In this document: positions 59,598 to 64,000 of the stretch, one piece after another
How the letters are laid out: every line of letters begins with the position of its first letter
Position numbering within the stretch: position 1 is the first letter of the stretch
Source of the DNA: Enterovibrio norvegicus FF-33
Lineage (GTDB): Bacteria > Pseudomonadota > Gammaproteobacteria > Enterobacterales > Vibrionaceae
DNA length: 64,000 nt
Assembly (NCBI RefSeq): GCF_000286835.2
Contig: NZ_AJYD02000038.1
Location: 822,751 to 886,750 of the forward strand
Reading direction: 5' to 3'
The notes under the pieces: generated by a model
What the model was told of the DNA's origin: nothing
Databases searched by the model: none
What the model saw: the letters and a program-made list of their open reading frames with translations, nothing else
Made by a program: the position numbers and the translations under genes

Positions 59598-60176
59598 TCA
59601 AGGATTCAGCGTGCTAGCCAGCTGGGTGGTGAGAGTATCGAGTGCTACGGAAAGGGCATCGACCAAAGCGGGATAGCCCTCCTGCTTCAAGGGCTCGCTT
59701 ATTTGGAAGGTTTCGGACAACAGGATGTTGCCGCTGTCATCAAACAACATCCATTCACCTGCCAACATGGCATCGCCAGTATAACTGCCATTAAATTGCG
59801 CCATCTTTACCCAAAGCGTTTGCACTGGCGAGGTGCTGGAAATAGGCGAAGTGCCAACAGGCCAGTAGCGTGTTTGTTTCTCGCGAAGCCCAGAGATGAT
59901 GAGTCGGGTGAGTTGTTCGGATAAGCCCTCCGCCCATCGGTTATTGTTTGCTGCGACCGTTTCAGTGTTCGAGATTTGGTAAACAATGCCGCTGCCAGAA
60001 AGGATATCCGACACCGCAACGTTGGGAATGACCAGAATGGGCACCTTGTTCTGAAAGGTATAGGTTCTGCCCAATGAGTCGGACGTGAGCAAATAGGTGT
60101 TTTGTGCAATATTTTGTGTGCTACTGCATGCAGTGAGCATCAACAAAGCCAAGGCCGTCATGAGGAGAGTTTTCAT
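59598..60176 (-). CDS. pqiC: PqiC lipoprotein of the PqiABC lipid-transport complex
   Basis: A 192-residue lipoprotein (signal MKTLLMTALALLMLTACSS, lipobox LTAC). It belongs to the ABC-type transport auxiliary lipoprotein family (DUF330): NTYLLTSDS opening, VPILVIPNVAVSDIL and RWAEGLSEQLTRLIISGL. PqiC sits at the inner face of the outer membrane and docks the PqiB tube. The start overlaps the pqiB stop by 4 bp. Confidence 0.9.
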   Translation of the reverse strand: MKTLLMTALALLMLTACSSTQNIAQNTYLLTSDSLGRTYTFQNKVPILVIPNVAVSDILSGSGIVYQISNTETVAANNNRWAEGLSEQLTRLIISGLREKQTRYWPVGTSPISSTSPVQTLWVKMAQFNGSYTGDAMLAGEWMLFDDSGNILLSETFQISEPLKQEGYPALVDALSVALDTLTTQLASTLNP

Positions 60177-61843
60177 TGGCGTTTTCCTTTCGCAGGCACG
60201 GGGTCGTTTTGTCCGCTTGTGCCAAATATCAACGCATCCGGGGAATCGTTGAGGGTTTTAAGTAACGGCTCGAGTTGACCTAATGCATCGTTGACCTGTG
60301 ACAACGCCTGTTGAAGTTCCGAGTAGGAGCTTGATTCAGGACTGAATCCTTTTAAGTTTTTTTGAAGTTGCGTCAGGCTATTTTGAATCTCTTTTGGTAG
60401 CTGCTGTGTGTCTTTTTGTTTTAGCAGGGCGTCGAGACGCCTGACTGTCACAGAAAGATCCTGTCCAAGGCCATCAAAGGTTTTTAACGTTTGTTGCGTG
60501 GTACTGAGCGTGTCGTCCAGAGACGACAGTGTGGTGTCGAGTGGCAGCTTACTTAACTTGGTAAGAATGGTACCTATCTGGCGCTGGAACTGAACAAATT
60601 CGCCGTCAATGGTTGGGAATACGTTAAAGCCGTAATATTGCGCCATGTGGGTTTCAGGGGGGGAGTCAGGGTAAAAGTCGGTGTCGATGTACAATGCCCC
60701 CGTCAGTAAATTACCCGTTTTGAGCGAGGCACGAAGCCCATGGCCAAACGCTTTTTTAAAGTCAGCCAACAGCTGTGATTCGCTCAGCGTGAGCGAAGCA
60801 TCATATATTCGCTCCATTTCGATATGCACCAGAACGGGGATCTTTTCTGATCCCATTTCTGCTTGTTGGCTTAGATGAAGGGGCACTTTCTTGACCGTGC
60901 CAATGCGAATGCCACGATATTCTACTGAGGCGCCGGGGTTGAGCCCCCGTACCGATTCACCAAATAGCATGGCGTAAGCGACGAATTGCTCATACATTTT
61001 CTCGCGAATTTCTTTCTTATTATCAAACAGTTTAAAAGACAGCATTTGTTCGGTAATCGCTGATCCATCCGTATTTCCATCCGGTACACCAAAACTCACA
61101 CCACCAATCATGAGGGATTCGAGGGAAGCGACATTCACGCTAAACCCTTCGGCGTTGAGCTTGATATCTAGCCCTGAATTGAGCCAAAAGCGAGTGTGTT
61201 TCCGGACTAAAGCATCGTAAGGTTGGAAAATGAATAGTTGATAGGTGGCATTTCGTTTGTCGATGTCGAAGCCGACTTTTTCTACCCGACCGACGGTGTA
61301 TCCTTCGTACATCACCGGATCGCCAATGGCGAGTTTACCTGCATCGTCAGAAGTGAGGACAACGCGCAAACCTTTGGTATCTGCGGGGGCCACGGGTGGG
61401 GAATCGAGCACGGTGAATTTGTCTTTTTTGACGTCAGATTCACCCGGTCTCAGTTCAAGGTAGGGGCCAGACAATAAGGTCTCTAATCCCGATACGCCTT
61501 CGGTTCCGATGCGGGGTTTCACCACCCAAAATAATGTATCTTCTCTCAGCATTCTTTCGGTGCCACTGTCCATTCGCACCGTGAGCAAAATTTCGTTGTA
61601 GTTTTTGCTCAATGCCACGTTGTTGACGATACCAATTTTCACGCTTCGTGCTTTTACCAAGGTTTTTCCTGCTTCTATGCCTTCAGCGGTGGGAACGGTG
61701 AGCGTGATTTCTGGGCCTTGTTCACTGGCATATTGGTAGATCATCCATATGCCCGCGAAAAGCGACACGATAGGAATGATCCACACAGCCGCCATGCGTT
61801 TAGCGGGTTTTACGTGCGCGGTAACGTCACGGTCTTTATCCAT
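60173..61843 (-). CDS. pqiB: PqiB MCE-domain protein
   Basis: A 556-residue protein with one N-terminal transmembrane helix (AVWIIPIVSLFAGIWMIYQYA) and three MCE domains. The first begins ITLTVPTAEGIEAGKTLVKARSVKIGIV, the second LRVVLTSDDAGKLAIGDPVMYEGYTVGRVE and the third near SVRGLNPGASVEYRGIRIGTV. A C-terminal coiled coil follows (TLSSLDDTLSTTQQTLKTFDGL). PqiB forms a tube across the periplasm for lipid movement between membranes. It overlaps pqiA by 8 bp and pqiC by 4 bp. Confidence 0.93.
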   Translation of the reverse strand: MDKDRDVTAHVKPAKRMAAVWIIPIVSLFAGIWMIYQYASEQGPEITLTVPTAEGIEAGKTLVKARSVKIGIVNNVALSKNYNEILLTVRMDSGTERMLREDTLFWVVKPRIGTEGVSGLETLLSGPYLELRPGESDVKKDKFTVLDSPPVAPADTKGLRVVLTSDDAGKLAIGDPVMYEGYTVGRVEKVGFDIDKRNATYQLFIFQPYDALVRKHTRFWLNSGLDIKLNAEGFSVNVASLESLMIGGVSFGVPDGNTDGSAITEQMLSFKLFDNKKEIREKMYEQFVAYAMLFGESVRGLNPGASVEYRGIRIGTVKKVPLHLSQQAEMGSEKIPVLVHIEMERIYDASLTLSESQLLADFKKAFGHGLRASLKTGNLLTGALYIDTDFYPDSPPETHMAQYYGFNVFPTIDGEFVQFQRQIGTILTKLSKLPLDTTLSSLDDTLSTTQQTLKTFDGLGQDLSVTVRRLDALLKQKDTQQLPKEIQNSLTQLQKNLKGFSPESSSYSELQQALSQVNDALGQLEPLLKTLNDSPDALIFGTSGQNDPVPAKGKRQ

Positions 61844-63215
61844 GCTTTTCCTGTTTTATCGGTGTCTGTTGGCCTGAGGCGGGAGCCGGTGAAACAGCAC
61901 AATTGTCATCTGCTGAAACGGCTTCGGTTTGCCAAAGAACACGAGGGTCAAAGGTGTGCGTCGCGAGCAAAGTGAAAACGACGACCAAGGCGAAATAGAA
62001 CACGGCGGGGCCGGGAGTAATGCTCATTAATTGATGAAATTGAACCAGCGCGGTGAGTATCGCGACGACGAAGATGTCGATCATTGACCAGCGACCAATG
62101 ATTTCAATAAAGCGATATTGTTTCAGCCGTATTAAGGCGTCTCTGGCGCTTTGTTTTCTGGAGGATTTCGCCTTGATGAGTAAATGCACCAAGATCAGCA
62201 TTTTAGTGATTGGCACGATAATGCTGGCCGTCAGAATAATCAGGGCAATGGGGTAAGAGCCCAACTGCCAAATCAAAATCACGCCGTCCATGATGGTTGA
62301 AGCAGCCGACGATCCAAAGCTGGTGGTGTACATCATGGGGTACAAATTCGCGGGGATATAAAGGATGATCGCGGTGGTCACCAGTGCGGCAGACGTTGTC
62401 AGAATGTTGGACGGGTTAAATGCCTGCAAGCCGCTGCCACATCGTTGGCACGTCTTGGGATCGTGCTGGCTTGATGCGTGTGTTGGGTTGATTTGGCTGC
62501 ACAATCGGCAAACAAGATGCGTTTGGCTGAGGTGGGTGTCGCCAGCATGAACATGTGCGTACGACTGGGTCGGAAACAGTCGATCCCAAAGCCATTGCTT
62601 GTCTGCCACGCGCGAACATTTCAAAACCAGATGTGCGTAAAGAAAAAAAGTCCAAAATGCGGGTCCTAACGACACATCCGTCATGGCAGCAATTTTCACG
62701 ATACTGACTAATACGCCCACAAAGAAGATATCGACAAGCAGCCAAGGCTCAACGCGAAGTACGAAGCGGCAGAGAAACTGCGTCCATTGATTGGCGTTTG
62801 AACGGGTAACGGAGCCGTCCGGTAGGCTGGATGAGAAAACCCTGCTGGCTTTAAAGAACAGATACATCATGGCGGTGATGGTCAATACGGGAAGCACCAC
62901 CACAGTAAAGATCAGCATCGCAGCCAGTACATCGTTGTCGAAATAGTGAAATACGCTGAGTGCGTTCAATAGCACGATGTCGTTCGACAAGCCCTGAACG
63001 CGAATAGACATGAACGGGAAAAAGCAGCTAAGTGCAAGCATGATGCCGCAAGATAAGCCGTAAGCGAGAACGTTGGTGTGCGTATTCTTTACGTGCGTAA
63101 GCAGAGTATGGCCACAACGAGGACATGCCGCCCCTTGGCCATGTTCCAAATTAGGAATGGCACAAACAAGGCCGCATTCTCTGCATGAAATCAACGCACT
63201 GTCGCGCACTGCCAT
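61836..63215 (-). CDS. pqiA: PqiA inner membrane protein
   Basis: A 459-residue protein with two repeated PqiA domains, each with four hydrophobic segments and preceded by a zinc ribbon: CRECGLVCAIPNLEHGQGAACPRCGH near the N-terminus and CRLCSQINPTHASSQHDPKTCQRCGSG in the middle. It is the inner-membrane component of the Pqi (paraquat-inducible) lipid-transport system. It is the first gene of pqiABC. A plausible AGGGTAAG ribosome-binding site precedes the start. Confidence 0.93.
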   Translation of the reverse strand: MAVRDSALISCRECGLVCAIPNLEHGQGAACPRCGHTLLTHVKNTHTNVLAYGLSCGIMLALSCFFPFMSIRVQGLSNDIVLLNALSVFHYFDNDVLAAMLIFTVVVLPVLTITAMMYLFFKASRVFSSSLPDGSVTRSNANQWTQFLCRFVLRVEPWLLVDIFFVGVLVSIVKIAAMTDVSLGPAFWTFFLYAHLVLKCSRVADKQWLWDRLFPTQSYAHVHAGDTHLSQTHLVCRLCSQINPTHASSQHDPKTCQRCGSGLQAFNPSNILTTSAALVTTAIILYIPANLYPMMYTTSFGSSAASTIMDGVILIWQLGSYPIALIILTASIIVPITKMLILVHLLIKAKSSRKQSARDALIRLKQYRFIEIIGRWSMIDIFVVAILTALVQFHQLMSITPGPAVFYFALVVVFTLLATHTFDPRVLWQTEAVSADDNCAVSPAPASGQQTPIKQEKHG

Positions 63216-63419
63216 TTGGTCTTACCCTGCTACTCAACTCGATACGAAGTATAGGGACCAGTGGCGGCGTCATTTAAGTAAAGTCGTTGTTTCTAAACTC
63301 TGAAACAGATTGGGCTTTTTGAGGATAGGCCGAACCTTTGGTTTTCCAGCAAGGCCATTCTCGCTATTCATGAAGAATGTTAACGATAAGAAGCGGTTTT
63401 TTGGGATATCAATCCGTGA

Positions 63420-63605
63420 TCAAGAACCTGCGTTATTGATATTGGTTTGGATAGTCACAAATGCGGTCTTGAGTGCTTCGTGTAAGTCGCTATTTTGACT
63501 CAGTGCTGCCAATACGATAATTGACATCGCAACACCCAATATGGCGTATTCGACAGCGGTGACGCCAGATTCATTCTGGATATATTGCTTTGCAATTTTA
63601 AACAT
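63420..63605 (-). CDS. Flp/Fap-type IVb pilin
   Basis: A 61-residue prepilin. The sequence FKIAKQYIQNESGVTAVEYAILGVAMSIIVLAALS has the type IVb processing region (after GV) with conserved glutamate and tyrosine in AVEYAILG. After cleavage by a TadV-like peptidase it would assemble into thin Flp pili used for attachment. An upstream TTG codon extends the frame by one residue. No tad/rcp genes are present in the window; they may lie beyond base 64000 or elsewhere. Confidence 0.85.
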   Translation of the reverse strand: MFKIAKQYIQNESGVTAVEYAILGVAMSIIVLAALSQNSDLHEALKTAFVTIQTNINNAGS

Positions 63606-64000
63606 CAATTTGCATTCTCTCGTATATCGGTTCGACGTCTTTGACGCCTTGTATTTAAGCGATAAAGTTAACGTAACTTATTGCTTTTAAAGGTATACCC
63701 CCGCGGGAGAATATTCCAGCTTTAAGTTTTTGCAAGGTGAGGTTAAACATTGGTCAGAGATGGTTCAAATGTAGGTCTTTTGTGTTATATGTAATAAAAA
63801 TAACGGCTGATTGATATTTATTGCTTGAAAGTTTAGGCAGCACAACAGATCTGTATATGTGTTCTGTTTCTATGTGATTGATATTTTGCCAATAAACATT
63901 TTTGGAAGGTTGTTGCGATATTATGATGAGCATCACACTGGTACTTAAAATGATACCCAAGCAACCTCAAGTGGAACGATTCTGAAGCAATCGCTCACAT
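63606..64000. other. Intergenic region upstream of the Flp pilin gene
   Basis: About 395 bp, AT-rich, running to the window edge. The pilin promoter must be here. A 68-codon frame at 63754-63960 starts at TTG and has no recognisable sequence. The second copy of the dispersed repeat is at 63953-63971. Confidence 0.45.
63953..63971 (+). repeat. Copy 2 of a dispersed intergenic repeat
   Basis: ATACCCAAGCAACCTCAAG matches the minus-strand sequence at 31398-31420 at 18 of 19 positions. Similarity drops outside this core. Confidence 0.5.

Noticed and set aside
63754..63960. 68-codon minus-strand frame near the window end
   Set aside because: The composition is that of AT-rich non-coding DNA, it starts at TTG, and no family resemblance is seen.

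Overview
The window is a stretch of chromosome from a marine gammaproteobacterium, most likely a member of the Vibrionaceae. The evidence is the six-gene TonB2-type cluster (DUF3450, TtpC, ExbB2, ExbD2, TonB2, TPR), the ectABC-ask ectoine operon, a VF530-family protein, and small DUF3081 and DUF2750 proteins, all typical of that family. GC content looks moderate, in the upper forties by eye. There is no rRNA, tRNA, CRISPR array, intact insertion sequence or prophage. Genus cannot be fixed from the sequence alone.

Layout. 1-9.1 kb: the start of a nucleoside hydrolase, a LysR regulator divergent from a metallo-beta-lactamase-fold protein that has lost its metal ligands, an FMN-binding split-barrel protein, an iron alcohol dehydrogenase, an RhlE-type helicase, a MATE exporter, and a two-gene unit of glycosyltransferase and hexapeptide acyltransferase. 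9.1-20.6 kb: a lipoprotein, the Hsp70-like YegD, a HAD-family protein lacking its nucleophile, a membrane-anchored glutamate-synthase-like flavoprotein, a DUF924 protein, a potFGHI-ordered polyamine-type ABC importer and a DUF3081 protein. 20.6-31.8 kb: an acyltransferase-3 membrane protein, a second-type elongation factor G, a DUF302 protein, a large exported phosphatase/phosphodiesterase, a Tat-exported sulfite dehydrogenase with a diheme cytochrome, a sterol-desaturase family hydroxylase and VF530.

32.2-38 kb is the energy-coupling cluster for TonB-dependent uptake. It is preceded by a strong Fur box and a receiver-like protein that lacks every phosphorylation residue. 38-48.4 kb holds small orphan proteins, an operon of ROK regulator, GH20 hexosaminidase and AAC(3)-like acetyltransferase, a short RTX-repeat protein, an MFS transporter, glutaredoxin 2 and a beta-hydroxyacid dehydrogenase. 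48.5-52.2 kb is the ectoine operon, with a recognisable promoter and its own aspartokinase. 52.7-64 kb has a long-form GAPDH, an aldo/keto reductase, an RsgA GTPase preceded by a 13-codon mini-ORF with an ideal ribosome-binding site, a prolyl oligopeptidase, the pqiABC lipid-transport operon and a lone Flp pilin.

Most of the window is ordinary core and accessory metabolism. The points most worth a second look are the mini-ORF upstream of rsgA, the pseudo-receiver under Fur control, the two apparent pseudoenzymes (HAD and MBL), the ROK-GH20-AAC(3) operon, a LacI-type operator in front of the sulfite dehydrogenase genes, a heptanucleotide tandem repeat and a dispersed intergenic repeat present twice.
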